From NCBI GenBank assembly GCA_037074615.1, contig CM073532.1, forward strand, positions 11,167,501 to 11,231,500: 64,000 nt of DNA. The letters run 5' to 3'. The first letter of the stretch is position 1. Each line of letters opens with the position of its first letter. Under the pieces are notes generated by a model. It was not told the origin of the DNA, did not search any database, and saw nothing but the letters and a program-made list of their open reading frames with translations. This document shows, piece after piece, positions 35,488 to 47,600 of the stretch. The position numbers and the translations under genes were made by a program. Source of the stretch: Leucaena leucocephala (taxonomy: Eukaryota; Streptophyta; Magnoliopsida; Fabales; Fabaceae).

Positions 35488-36563
35488 AGTAGCAGACTGT
35501 ATGTAATACTTTTATTTTTTATTAATGATATCATGTCATTTATTATTACTTATATGCCTGAGTGAAAGTATACAATTTCTAGTATGTCGTACAGGTTGAA
35601 AAGGGTAGCTCTCTCACACGAGCAACCGCCTTTGATGCTAGAAGAAGCGTTCAAAGATGAGACATGTGTTCACCAGTAAAGCAGCAAGAGTGCTGATATG
35701 GTAGAGAAGGAACACAATGAATGTCACCTTGGCTTAAATAGTGCAGTAAGTCAAGATGAGATCCATGAATATGGATATGGATCGAACTATGGATACCCAC
35801 ATCCATGAAACCTGTAGCCAGATAACAAATTCTTCAAAATTGACGTCATATTATGTGAATATAGTTGAAGAGTTTGGGTTTAAATACTATGAGTGTCTAG
35901 ACTTAAGTCTGTACGGTGTGATTGATAGAATCAAAACGACGTACACTCTTATAAGATAAGAGGAACACCGTAACATGTGATTCATACCACATGTGCTAAA
36001 GAATCGCAAATGGAAAGCAAGTGAATCAATCCCTGCTTCATTGTTATGTGAGTTCCAGAAAGGTATCATCCTTTCATTAATGTCCTTTGACTTTGACAGT
36101 ATTATGGAGGTATGTTTCAGCGATTGCTACTTTAGCATATGTCCTATGGTCAGAATTATATATGAACCAAAGGTATTATGCTAGGAAAGCGGTTGATTCA
36201 TATCAAAATGATACATGGGCGAAAGAAAGATTGCCAGAATATACACATCCATGCTAGTGTCTGTGACCGGTCCCTTGTGATATTATTTTTGTTAATTTCA
36301 TAAGTGTGGATACTGTGCATAAGTGGAGGCTATCTGAGTTATATACTGACTCAAGAGGGATTAGATTAGCCATAAGAAAAGTGTATATAGGCAAATCTGG
36401 GATATTCTAGGCAACATAACTTATTCTGATCGAACTGCACAAAAGGGTTGCTTTGTGCTGGTCTCTGTGAAAGGGATTTCTAGTACAAACGCCCGGAAGG
36501 AGACGTCATGCCTACACGGTCACGGCAAAGCACCTAGTATGAAAGAAGAAAGAAAATGAAATT
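35488..36563 (+). other. 3' noncoding part of the copia element
   Basis: Between the pol stop and the family B insertion there is about 1.1 kb with only short ORFs and no recognised domain. It continues at 39479-39507 to the purine tract. Such a long spacer between pol and the 3' LTR is unusual for a simple copia element and could hold regulatory sequence or a lost accessory region. Confidence 0.5.
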
Positions 36564-39473
36564 TGAAACATCCTCCCTTAGACCCCTCAGAGTACACTTG
36601 CGGAAGCTAGATAGTTTGATTATACCTTAACTCAAGCCCAGAAATTTAAAATTTTACTCTTAAGTTCCTTATTCTGAACCTTTAAGTTGAAAACCAATTT
36701 ATCTTATTTTACACATCCAAATGAGGCTTATTACCTATCCACGTAATGCCCCAGATGTGTGCTACAGGCTCACCAAATTTCGTGGCCAAACTCCTTCATT
36801 TACTAGGTCAAACTGAGGTCAAAACACTGCTACCTCAGGACCTGCGAATTTCTTTCTCATAATTTCTCATACACAATAAATTGTCATACAACAAGGCATA
36901 CACAAAATCCTCATATTTCTATTACATCTTTCCTGCCTAAAATCCGACAGTATAACGGCTAGGCTTCATCTTTAAAAGTAACTGATTTTGTACTGATTCG
37001 GTAATTCCCGTGAGAACTACCATTCTACGTAAGTACCCAGGAAAGACTGGATGAACCTGCTAGGTCCACTCACTTCCAACCTCCTTAGACAGTACCCACA
37101 TACACAGTACGTATCAGCTCCTTTCTTCACTACTGCTATCTTGTCATAATTTCGGCAGCATAACGGCATCTCTTAAAATTCTCAAAATTCATTTGAACAT
37201 AACTTTCCTGTAATGGGTTAGACATGGGGAATGAGATTCGGGGGAATCTCAGTAGTAAATAATCATAATAATATATGTAATGCAGTGTGATAGTGCTTGC
37301 TTGTGATTATGTACAGATAAGTATGTCGCGTGCTTCCATACTCAATAACATATGATCATAGCATTACAGTAGAGCTTCAGACATAACATATAAGACAACA
37401 ATCCAACCAAACAATAGCACATCCAATCACAAAGTCATTACATAAAAGCTAGGATTAGTTACTACCTGGCTAGCTTAGCAGAACTCTACTATCTCTATAC
37501 TGCTTCCAGTTCCGCCAGAACTTCCTTTCTTTCTCTCTTTCTTTCTTTCTCCTTCTCTCTCTTCTTTCTCTCTCTTTTCCTTGCAAAATCATGATGAATG
37601 AATGGCAAGGGGGGTATTTATAGTTTCCACAGATGGCACTTCCGTAATTCTCAAGAACTCTGAACTTGTGGCCACCAATTTTCCTGGAATTTCCTATTTT
37701 CTTTATTCCCTTTACTTTATCATCATGACATCATTCAAGGGACACCTCATGGGGACACCTAATCTGTCACATGGTGCAAATGCAGGCTCCTAGGACACCT
37801 CACCTGCTGACTCAGCGTTTTCAGACAGTTCCAGAGTCTTGCACCGGAATACACGGCTGAGATCGTGCCACATGTCCTTAACTTTTTCTTCCTCCTCTAT
37901 GTTGGCACCATGTGGCATCTTGCTGGCACCCTTCACGCCATCCAATGCTATCCAGATAAGTCTAAAACTTTATCTGATCACTTCCTCGGTTATCGTGCCG
38001 ACCGAGTAACTCTACTTTATTGAAAAGTCACTAAAACATTATTTTAATGCCACTTTTCCCCATGTATCACTAGGCCTACGTTTCTGCACCTTGGGACTGC
38101 TATCTTGGGCCCTAATCAAGCTCAAGTACTCTGATGGCTCGATTCCCAAGAAACATCCTTTGGCAAATTACCAAAATGCCATTGGTTCCTCTTTCTTTTC
38201 TTTAATGAGTCTAGGGGCATTATTGTCTTTTCACCTCTTACCAGAGTACTCTCTGACCCTGGTCAACTATCCAGATATCCTTTCTTGACTGTCTAACCTT
38301 ATTCAAATGACCAAAATACCCTTTACTCATTCTTTCACTATTTTACAACATAACGGCATTTTCGTCATTTTACACCTTTTCGGCACATTTTCGGACACTG
38401 ACTCCTTTTATCAGATAAACTGATATACTGAGCCTAGGCATCCCTTTGGGTCATAACTGGCATCTGACCTCATTCAGTCTCAGTTCAAATACTGATAAAT
38501 CACCCTATCGGATACCCAGAGGCCACACACTCTGTCTCAATTCACTAATTTGTGAATAACTTTTTCTACAGACCTCCTATCGGTATCCTGTCAGTTTTCT
38601 GACATTCGCCTCATCAGGGCGCATCATCCTGTAATGTTTCATGTATATCTGAGATCTAGGATATCCGAAAGGAATTTTTATAACTTTTAGACTATCAGAT
38701 CAATTTCGGCTATCTGGAGTTCTGATAAAATTCCTGTATTAAGCCAGATTACCGAGCATCATCTGCTCTATCTACTGGTAAAATTTGGGACTGAAATGCT
38801 TCCAGGCAATTCCAAGCCACTTTCGGCTGAATTTTCCATAATTACCATTTTGCCCCTGGAAACTTTTCCTTTTTACAATCAAGTCCCTTAACTTCCAATA
38901 ATTCTTTCATACTCATAGAGACCTCGTATGCACATTTCACAGTTCAGTGAAATGATCAACATAATTTTCTCTATTTTCTGGTAAAATATGGTACTCATCG
39001 GTTACCAGCCCAATTTTTCCCATAATTACGATTATACCCCTGAATTCTCTTTCTGGCATCTTTACTCCTCTTCTTATCCTTCATCTTAAGTTCTAAAAAT
39101 TCTCTTTCAACAACTCGTCCCTTGAATTCTTTGGGAGTCATTGTAAATTGAAAGGCTTGACAACCTGCCCATATCAGGTTATCTTACACAGGAGCCAGCC
39201 CATATCTAGCTACCTGTAGAATTCCTAGGCTCAAGACTTAGGATACTCCTTACATTCCTCTTTTTAAACCTAGGTGAACTGTCCCTATTCTGTAGGTCAA
39301 AGACTTAACTCATCTTTAAATCCTGAGGAACTTAGCTCATCCCTCGGATTCCTACAAAATATAGGTAAGTGATCTGCCTATATCAGATTACTACCCTGGG
39401 ACTACGGGTTTAGCAGCATGCCCATATCAGACTACCTCCCAGTTCTCCTAGACCCAAAAATCGGAATGTTACA
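36564..39473 (-). mobile_element. Family B solo LTR, minus orientation
   Basis: A 2,910-bp insertion whose reverse complement starts TGTAACATTCCG and ends GGAGGATGTTTCA, flanked by the perfect 5-bp duplication AAATT (36559-36563 and 39474-39478). It matches 18187-21344 along its length. Its TATA box appears inverted as TATTTATA at 37615-37622. It sits in the 3' noncoding region of the copia element and is therefore younger than it. CT-rich microsatellite-like sequence (TTTCTTTCTCTC) lies at about 37526-37576. Confidence 0.9.
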
Positions 39474-39507
39474 AAATTGGACATAAGACATCTAATCCAC
39501 CAAGTGT

Positions 39508-39517
39508 GAGTGGGAGA
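39508..39517 (+). other. Copia polypurine tract
   Basis: GAGTGGGAGA directly precedes TGTTAGGAAATGGG at 39518. AGTGGGAGA followed by TGTT is the usual purine tract and 3' LTR start in plant copia elements, and it lies on the same strand as the gag-pol at 32241-35487. Confidence 0.75.
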
Positions 39518-40150
39518 TGTTAGGAAATGGGTCGATTCCACCCATGGTGGATTAGCCCAAGTCCATGAGAGGCAGAAAGGGAGGGAACCGTTTCTGGTTT
39601 TTCAAAATGAGGGAAATGGAAGTTACCGAAGGTAACTTCCCGCATGCATGTTCTCCGGATAAGAAGGCTTCAAAAGAGGGAGTTGTAATGCTGATTAAAA
39701 CATAGAGAGCAGTTCCGGTTCATGTGTGTGTGAGTGCATATTTCCTCCTCCTCTGTTCCAGTACTTCTCCGGTGCTTTGTTTTCTTCCTCTTCCGGTGTC
39801 ATTTGCTGTGAAACGTACCAGAGTCCATTCAAGGTGCTCCGGTTACGTGTGGCTATCTCGGTGAACAGGGAAACATCCAAGGTACGCCAGAATTCCTTTA
39901 TTAATGAATGATGGCAAGATGGTCATTTTATAATTGGAATCTCTCCATTAAATTGTCATGGACTTGTCAATAATTTGATGATTTTGTGAGACTTTATGGG
40001 AATAAATTTTCATATGTAAGACTTGAGCGGGATTCCAAAAATGTATTTATGATAAAAGAAAAGCATCTAATTCATTTTTTTCTCTCTTTTCCTCTTCACT
40101 AAGAAAATCTCACATTTTTTTCATCTTATTAATACAGTTACGTTGATATA
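39518..40150 (+). repeat. 3' LTR of the first copia element; right end unresolved
   Basis: It begins TGTTAGGAAATGGG after the purine tract. A second copy of this LTR was not found in the window, so the right end and target duplication cannot be fixed; sequence up to 40150 may be LTR or flank. A GT-microsatellite stretch (TGTGTGTGTGAGTG) lies near 39723. The ORFs are short and unrecognised. Confidence 0.55.
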
Positions 40151-40155
40151 TTAAC

Positions 40156-40497
40156 TATTATAAATATTATATGTATGTATGGATGTTCATAACCCTTAGC
40201 TCTTGGGATTCCTTCTAGGATTATATCTTCTCTTAATATCATAAAACCATAATCTCCCCAATCAATTACTTGAGAGGAGTTTCTTATTGTTAATGACATT
40301 ACATTCATCTTTATTCCTTTGTAACATTAGGTTTAATCTTTAATAGTTTGGTCCTATAAATAGAAGCCATATACAAGGCATTTGTACAAGTATGAATATA
40401 CAAGTGAATGAAGAATACTCTTTGTATTCTCTCTCAATCTCGTCTTATTATTTCTTTCCTCTCTATTTTTTTCATTTTTTTTCTCACTTTTATAACA
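40156..40497 (+). repeat. 5' LTR of the second copia element
   Basis: 342 bp, starting TATTATAAATATT and ending TATAACA. It contains TATAAATA at 40355-40362 (equivalent to 48341-48348 in the 3' LTR). The 5' terminal dinucleotide is TA instead of TG in both LTRs; see findings. Confidence 0.9.
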
Positions 40498-40498
40498 C

Positions 40499-40512
40499 GT
40501 TATCAGCACAAG
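40499..40512 (+). other. Primer binding site of the second copia element
   Basis: GTTATCAGCACAAG starts two bases after the LTR end. ACACGTTATCAGCAC is a recurrent sequence at this position in a group of plant copia elements whose primer is thought to be an internal tRNA segment. It sets the orientation as plus. Confidence 0.7.
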
Positions 40513-41171
40513 TTCGCTCCGAAAATTTGAGGTATGAATTTCTTATAAATTCATATGTTCTTGTGGTATATGATAATACTCTATTTACATAAATATTTCT
40601 TTTACCCAGTTATTATGTGCCACTTTAATTTTTTGTATATTTACTATATTGAATATATTGTTTGTTATTTTTGAATTATTTTCGTTATGTTTTGTTATCT
40701 ATATTTATTATGTTGTTTGTCTCATATTATGCTATTATTTTATTTGTTATCTATATTATTTTATATATCCATTTTTACGATGTATATTGTTCTATATTAT
40801 TTTTGTTATTTTTATTTATGTTATCTATATTTATCTTTTCTTTTGCTATCTTTTATCTTGTTATTTATTTTTATGTTACGTTTTATATTGTTTATTTTTA
40901 TGTTCATAATTGACACACATACATAATTTATGTCATTTGCATGTTTTCTTCATTTTATTGTGTTTGTTCATGTTGTTTGGATATATCTATATACACACAC
41001 AATATATAGTATTATATAATTTGATTTATATGATTTTGGAGTTTATTTATTCTTTATATTTGATTATAAGATTGAATTTATTTAATTTACTTTGTTCCAA
41101 AATTATTCTTGCGCTAATTGATATTACTGTATCTATATTTTTATATTGCAAATTAATTTTCCTCCATCTAT
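40513..41171. other. Decayed T-rich internal sequence of the second copia element
   Basis: Strongly T-rich and AT-rich, with overlapping Phe/Tyr/Ile-rich ORFs at 40649-40926 that result from composition. The gag expected here was not recognisable. It ends at the ATT target site of the CACTA element. Confidence 0.5.
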
Positions 41172-41248
41172 ATTCACTACTACAAAATAGACTTTCTAAA
41201 GCCCCATTTTTAAACCAATTCTAGCGGAAACGATTTAAAAAAAATGAT

Positions 41249-41755
41249 CAGTGGCATTTTTGTAAATAAGGGTGAAACATTCTACACCTAATGTACACAT
41301 GACCGGTGTAAAAGAAATAAGTGGTGGTATTTTTGTAAATAAGGGTAAAACATTCTACACCTGATGTACACATGACCGGTGTAAAAGAAATGAGCGGTGT
41401 CATTTTTGTAAATAAGGGTAAAACATTCTCCACCTGATGCAACACATGAACGGTGTAAAAGAAATGAGCGGTGGTATTTTTATAAATAAGGATAAAATAT
41501 TCTACACCTGACATATACATGACCAGTGTAAAATAAATAAGCGGTGGTATTTTTGTAAATAAAAGTAAAACATTCTACACCTGATGTAACACATGACCGG
41601 TGTAAAAGAAATTAACGGTGACATTTTTATAAATAAGAATAAAACATTCTACACCTAATGTACACATGACGGGTGTAAAAGAAATTAGCGGTGATATTTT
41701 TGTGAATAAGGGTAAAACAGTCTACACCTGATGGAATGAAATTCGGTGTAGAATG
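41249..41755 (+). repeat. 73-bp tandem array, about 7 units, in the CACTA subterminal region
   Basis: Units start near 41249, 41322, 41394, 41467, 41540, 41613 and 41686. Each has ATTTTTGTAAATAAGGGTAA, then ATTCTACACCTGATG, then ACATGACCGGTGTAAAAGAA. Units differ by a few substitutions and one-base indels; the last ends in a TCTACACC...GGTGTAGA inverted repeat. Reiterated subterminal motifs are transposase-binding sites in characterised CACTA elements such as En/Spm; here that role is inferred. Confidence 0.9.
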
Positions 41756-42039
41756 TATTTGCTATTAGAAATCTAACAAAAAGTCTTTGTTTTTTGCGCT
41801 TCCCTATTTTCACAAATCATATCGTTGTCCTTGGAGAAAACTAGACAAGGGAGAATACATGGTGACAGGAAGCTCTGCCTTCGTAACACACCATCTAAAA
41901 CTCGTCGAAGAAGAAGACCTAGATATGTGATAACCCATACATATGCTAGTCATTCTCTATTGTTAAAGTTTGTCGTTCTCGCCTCTAAAGCTCGCCAAAG
42001 AAGAAGACCCAGATCTGCGATGGTGGGTGTCTATTTCTT

Positions 42040-42320
42040 TATTTTTGGGTTTTATTTAAATATATTTCTGTTTACTTTTGACTAAGTAAGTCGAAGGAAT
42101 TGTGACGGCGTTTCTATGATGTCTTCAATTAGGTGATGACGTTTCTGGGTTTTTGTTTCTGTGTATATATTTAGGTTTTCATTTCATTCATTTCTGTATT
42201 CTATTTAAATATATTTCTATTTACTTTTGAACAGGTAACCCGAAGAAATTGTGACGATATTTTTGTGATGTCTTCAATTAGATGACGGTGTTTATGGATT
42301 TTCATTTTTGTTTATATATA
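42040..42320 (+). repeat. Two-copy tandem duplication within the CACTA element
   Basis: Two units of about 175 bp, at about 42048 and 42206, share TATTTAAATATATTTCT, TTTACTTTTGA, a GAA(G)GAA(A)TTGTGACG block and GATGTCTTCAATTAG. The copies differ at about one base in ten. Confidence 0.7.
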
Positions 42321-42730
42321 TCTGAGTTTTCGTTTCTTTCATTTCTGGGTTCTCTGGCTTTTTCTTTTTTCCTCTTTTTTGTTCTCTTCTTGCATTTTAC
42401 AGGTACCTATTCTTCTTCATCACTCTCCTCCTCTTTCAGATTTGTGATAAAGAAGGAAAGAATTTTAGTGTGTTAATGGGAAAATTGGTTTAGAAGCTTA
42501 TCTGATCTGAACCTAGAATTTTTTGATTCTAGTTTTTTTTTATTTTTATATTACTTTTTAAACCGGTTTTATGGAATAACTGGTTTAAAAAAGCTAATTT
42601 TTTACACCGATCGTATACAACCTGTATAGAATATCAGACTTTCTACACGAGCTGTTTCTACACCAGACTAAGGTCCGATGTAGAATCTCATTTTCAACCG
42701 GTTTAGAAAGCCTATTTTCTAACAGTAATT

Positions 42731-44231
42731 AATTTATATTTTAATAGATTTATTTGTCTCTTCTATATTCTTCCTCTATATATGTACTTAATTTTGTGGC
42801 CATAAGTCATAATACACATAATTTTGTGATTACATGACCAGAAGTCATTACTTTTCATAATAGATGGTTCTTTGATAGAAGATAATCTTATAGTTCTTCT
42901 AAATAACAATGACAAAAAAATATTATGACAATTTGGTGATTCCATGATTATAAATATTAAAGTCCTTAAAAGTAATGATTCAAACATCAAATAGTCCAAA
43001 AAGAGTTGTATAACATTGAAAAAATATTTTTTGCTATAATCCTGGAGACTAATAGCTTATAAAGAATCATGTCATTAGAAAGTGATAGTCTTGAAGACTA
43101 ATTAATATATAATTTTAAAAAATTAATGATATACTATTGTAATATAGAATATATCTATGAGAAAATAATAACGACTATGACCATATTGTAATGAAAAATT
43201 GACAATTGAAAGCCAATGATATTTTGTCTTGGCTATTGAACCATGATTATGGAAATAATAATATATCTATGTGAGCAAATATTATAATAATCATAAGTCA
43301 TGTGAACAAAAGTCAAATGTTAAAATGTCATAGAAATTATATGGACAAATATATATATGAATCCATTGAAATTAAATGTCAAAATTAGTGATGACACCAA
43401 AAGGACTATAAGATTTTATAAAAAAATATCAAAAGTAATTATAATGTTCCAGACAAAGAATTGTGGAGAAAGATGCCTATAGTTATTGTAAAACGAAAAG
43501 AAATGGCTATAAGTCGAAAAGGTATATGATATTTATTTTTTATAGCATTTAAATTTATTATGATTTGTGAGAGGCAAATAATTATAAGTATTTATTATTA
43601 TGATGTTGATAAGTATGTGACATGAAACTATATAGATTAAATTAAACAAGAGTTATTGGTCATTTTGTGATAGTAATATTATGTTAATTTATTTGTAAAT
43701 TTAGATATATGAAAAGTAGATATATATGATTTATATGAATTCAATATGTTTATCATAATAGTACACATTGCAATTGAATTTATTGTATGTGATATAGTTG
43801 TGGCGGTGTCTGTCAAATTTAGTGACAGATATGTATTGTTAAATTTTGAGTGAACTCTATGATTGAGATTTTTTAAAAAAAAATATGTAATAAGATACAT
43901 CAAAAATTTAGGGAAAGTTTACCAATCCAAACAGATGTATTGTTTGCATGATTTGTTTAATCATAATAGACCATATATATAATCTAATAAATTATTGAAG
44001 ATTATATATTGACATCTATTGAAGAACTAGAAGATTCTTTATAAATAGCCAACATATTATAAAATTAAAGAAATCATATGTGTTGCTTGTTCTCAAACAA
44101 AATTGATCATGAGAATATTACTAGTTATTATTTGGAATATATTTCTACATTTCTGGAAATATATCAAAGTCATATTATATAGGGCCCATTCAAAAGCATG
44201 TGAGCCATACAAAAATTTACTAAATTTGATA
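42731..44231. other. Decayed internal sequence of the second copia element
   Basis: Very AT-rich (several AAAAATATT and ATATAT runs). No protein domain was recognised with confidence. By position it should hold gag, protease and the first part of integrase. Confidence 0.4.
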
Positions 44232-44236
44232 GATGC

Positions 44237-46162
44237 TGAAGGGAATTGGAAGACACGCAGCGGAAATTAACTTTAAATTCCATTCCCAGTCAGGATCTAC
44301 CGAATGTGTTTAAGTCAAGGAGAAAGAAGTGTTACCTTCGGTATTCGAGCTTTAGTCGCGACCTCAGTGTCCACTAGTCGCGACTCCTCGCCTCTGGAAC
44401 TTTCAGTCGCGACCTCCCAAGCTTCTAGTTGCGACCTGTCGCCTCTGGAGTTGTTCGTCGCGACCTACTCTTCTTCTCGTCGCGACCGGACGTCTCTGGA
44501 GTTTGTAGTCGCGACCTCGTAAGCTTCAAGTCGCGACCTGTCTCCTCTTCTCGGATTTCTGACGTTCAGATGCCCGTATGGTCGCGACCTCAGTGTCAAT
44601 AGGTCGTGACCTTGCTTCGTGTCTCGTCGATCGTAAGAAGTCGACAGCTCAGATCGGCTTCCTCTACCGGTATCCACACGAACAGCGTTCCAATCGCGAA
44701 TGACGTGCTAGCGCCTCTTGTCCCTCTAGGGCTTTCTAGAGATTCCGTCCTCACCGTCTCTATTTTGGCAGTTTCTTATCTGCAAACCTTTTGTACTCTC
44801 CCTGCCCCCTTTTCTCACGTCTGAATGTGTGTGTAGAGATGTATAGAACCCTAGCCCCTAATGTCAAATATATAGGAAGCTATCGGGCTTCTAATAGGGC
44901 CGGGCTTCAGAATTAATCTTATATTAATTCTGAATTAATACAATATCATATATTGCATAATTTAATAAGAAACTAATTAAATAAATATGGTTTATATTAA
45001 ATCCGTCCCACAGATTTAATTCACCTATTTATTTAATTTAAAATAAAGATAAGACAAAATTATATTTGATTTATTCTCATAAATCAAATTTGAGATATCT
45101 TATCAATTTGAATTTCAAATTCAAATAGATCATATCCATTTAAATTCAAATTCAAAAGTGATAGAGATTTAATTTATCCTTATAAATTAAATCTTATAAA
45201 TATCTCTTATATTATATATAATATATATATACTAATTTATATATATATATAATATATATCCACCCTAGATTATTCATTGAATCTAGACATCTCTTAGATT
45301 CAATGAATCTGGACATCATAGCTTGCATTGGGCTGTTTTGTGTGCGACCCTGTAGGCCCATATGAAGTTGGCAGTGGCCCAGTTACTATACTGACCCACA
45401 AGTCGTAAGCGGTCTCTAGCAAGGCATTACAACTACCCAAAATATATGAGGATCGATAAACGATGTAACCTTTCATACAACCATATCACGTCCCTTTTGT
45501 CACACGATATTTCGGTCAAAGATGAGGCATGGAGAACATCATCCTCCTGTTCCTGACCGTTACTTTCTCGATCCCTGAGTAGTCTGAATATAGAAATGGA
45601 ACTACGCTTCCATTCCAGTATGGCCATACATTTCTAAGACTCACTCATCGAGGGGCCCAGTAATATCTCTCTACGAATGTGAGGGACAAATTCCATCTTG
45701 ACCATTCACATTCCTCCGCATGAAAAACCACTAAGCCCGAGCATAGCCTTTATGATCACTCGGTCAAAAGTGACTTTTGACTAAGTCAAAGCTGAGTGTT
45801 TGTCATGTAGGAATCCATGATGATCTCAGGTCAAAGGGCATAGTGACATGGCTTGTATATGAGAGAAGCTTATGACTTGACCCATGCAGCTCTCTCATAG
45901 CGGGTTGGCCCAACACCCTGTACTCTTACATGTGCTTATGACTTTGATTTATATCTCTATATATCTTCAAAGTCATACTGATCTTATTTCATCTCTGCTC
46001 CCGCATAGATGACCGACCAGGGACATTTAGGATAAGATCACGAGTTATCCAAGGATTGTCATCATAGTAAATATGCAAATAATATGATAACATAATTAAG
46101 AAATTCATAAATCAACAATGTTCATAAGATAATGATTGGCCCCTAGGGCACAATCTCCAACA
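44237..46162 (-). mobile_element. Solo LTR (copia type, 1.9 kb) nested in the second copia element
   Basis: Its reverse complement starts TGTTGGAGATTGTGCCCTAG, a characteristic plant copia LTR start, and ends CCCTTCAGCA. It is flanked by the perfect 5-bp duplication GATGC (44232-44236 and 46163-46167). It is 1,926 bp long, consistent with the long-LTR copia lineages. There is no internal region or second LTR. It contains an AT-dinucleotide region at 45205-45260 and a motif array at 44350-44625. Confidence 0.9.
44350..44625 (+). repeat. GTCGCGAC palindrome array inside the solo LTR
   Basis: About ten copies of (A/G)GTCGCGAC(C/T), some degraded to GTTGCGAC or GTCGTGAC, spaced about 20-40 bases apart and often followed by a CCTCTGGAGTT-like phrase. 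The core TCGCGA is palindromic. CG density here is far above the rest of the window. The family A element carries similar motifs at 5172-5440. Confidence 0.85.
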
Positions 46163-46329
46163 GATGCATCTATAAGATGGGGTTACATGTGAGATTATTA
46201 TGAGTTTGCAACCAAAAGTTTGCAAGATTATTTGAATAAATATAATCATTATGTTGAGTACACAAATTCTAGAATATGAGAATCATTTATTAATGCCTCC
46301 ATAAGTAATTAGATCAATGCTTACGAGAA

Positions 46330-47600
46330 CAAGATTTCTATTTTATTGTTGGCATATTTGATTTGATATGTTACTGCACATATACATATCAAGACAATAA
46401 AATTCTCCCCATAAAAATGTCTTTTGGTCAGGAGTCAAATATTTTTAAATTTGCAATATTTATTGAAATATTGATCCCCCAAAATACACATAGATGGATA
46501 TTTAAAGAAAGTTGGGATCAATGTTGGGTAAAAATATCCTTCTTGGTTGTCTCTAAATGAAACACAAGGATATTTCTAAAGGAAACAAATGGATTTAGGA
46601 GACTTATACTACATGATTAATTGATTGTCATTTGACAAAGTTTTTCCAATATGAGGGGGGGAAATTGAGTAGCTAGATAAGAGAAACTAATGGAATACAT
46701 TATTACTATTAAAGGTAGATCCTCAAATATAGTGGTATGAATCAGAAGTTTATCAAATATTATATTCATAAAATATTGTAAAATATATGCCAGATTCAAT
46801 TACTGACCTAAAATTCCAGTTAAAAATTTTTCAATTAGTATAAATGAAAGTGAGGCATGCCTGAAGCATTAAACACTAATCGGTTGCAAATATAATATTG
46901 AAAATAGATGAACATGTAATTAAGATGATTATATTGAGGAGGCAAGTATTCCAGAAGAGTGCCAAGACATGACTACTTGCAAAAATCTCAAAAGAGGTCA
47001 AGGTACCTGAAATGTAATAAAGAGATCTCAATAAGTTATGTCAAAATAAGAAAAATGGAACCAAAAAGATAAAGTTATCGACAACGGTTTTAATAATCAT
47101 ATCACGTGATCAAATAAGGATCTTATATGTAAATCTGTCATGTGAAGTAGACAAAAAAATGTTTGGCTAAAAGGAAAAGGGAAAGGGCAAAGACGAAATA
47201 AAAATATAATTATATTCTTTCAATATGTGAAAATTATGGACTTGCAGTCCAAACATCTGAAATATAAAGTATAGAAACATTTATGTGAAAATAAATTTTC
47301 ACAAAAGCTAATGATGATTATGATGAGAAATATTATTCTGTGGTGGAGGCAATAATTTTTGCATATATTACTAGTCTGAGAGTATAAGAAAATAAAATAT
47401 GCGTTTAATATATATTATTATAGCATATGCATATGTCTCACTAAATAGTAAAATTTATATGATAACATTTTAAGGATTTAAACTGCCTGAAGCGTATAAA
47501 GGAAATGTCTAGAGTTGAATACCCAATGATTTCATAATCTTTATTGTGTATAAAAATATATTAAATTTAGTAGACCAGAAGTCCTATATATTTATTCTAT
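46330..47600 (+). pseudogene. Decayed copia pol (integrase end to reverse transcriptase)
   Basis: Reading across frames, recognisable copia landmarks occur in the right order: a PIKMSFGQESNIFKF-like block (integrase C-terminus, near 46400); FDKVFPI.GG and SWNTL-like blocks near 46630-46700; a VDPQ..YESEVYQIL block near 46720-46760; MPDSITDLK near 46790; EEASIPEE near 46935; a WNQKDKVIDN block near 47060; and YDEKYYSVVEAIIFAYITSL near 47320-47380, matching the RT segment after YEETYSPV. It is full of stops and frameshifts and the YVDD segment was not found. Confidence 0.65.

Larger units (their letters stand above)
41175..42727 (+). mobile_element. Non-autonomous CACTA element
   Basis: 1,553 bp starting CACTACTACAAAATAG and ending with the inverted counterpart CTATTTTCTAACAGTA, the similarity continuing inward (ACTTTCTAAAGCC against GGTTTAGAAAGC read inverted). 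It is flanked by the 3-bp duplication ATT (41172-41174 and 42728-42730). CACTA ends plus a 3-bp duplication define the superfamily. The left subterminal region is a 73-bp tandem array; the right subterminal region (42600-42700) carries copies of the same TCTACACC motif. The centre (41820-42470) has a two-copy tandem repeat and no transposase. Confidence 0.85.

Noticed and set aside
40649..40926. Overlapping ORFs resembling membrane proteins
   Set aside because: Three overlapping frames are all Phe/Tyr/Ile-rich because the DNA is T-rich; this is composition, not coding.
41248..41520. 90-codon minus-strand ORF with internal repeats
   Set aside because: Produced by the 73-bp tandem array, whose unit gives a repeated frame only by chance over a few units; later units break it.
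41249..41755. CRISPR-like array
   Set aside because: The units are directly adjacent with no unique spacers and lie in a CACTA transposon of a plant genome.
44304..44824. Overlapping Ser/Thr- and Arg-rich ORFs on both strands
   Set aside because: They arise from the GTCGCGAC motif array, which lacks stop codons in several frames; the host sequence is a solo LTR.
45205..45260. Replication origin or matrix-attachment candidate from AT-repeat tract
   Set aside because: A simple AT dinucleotide region within a solo LTR; nothing beyond base composition supports the idea.
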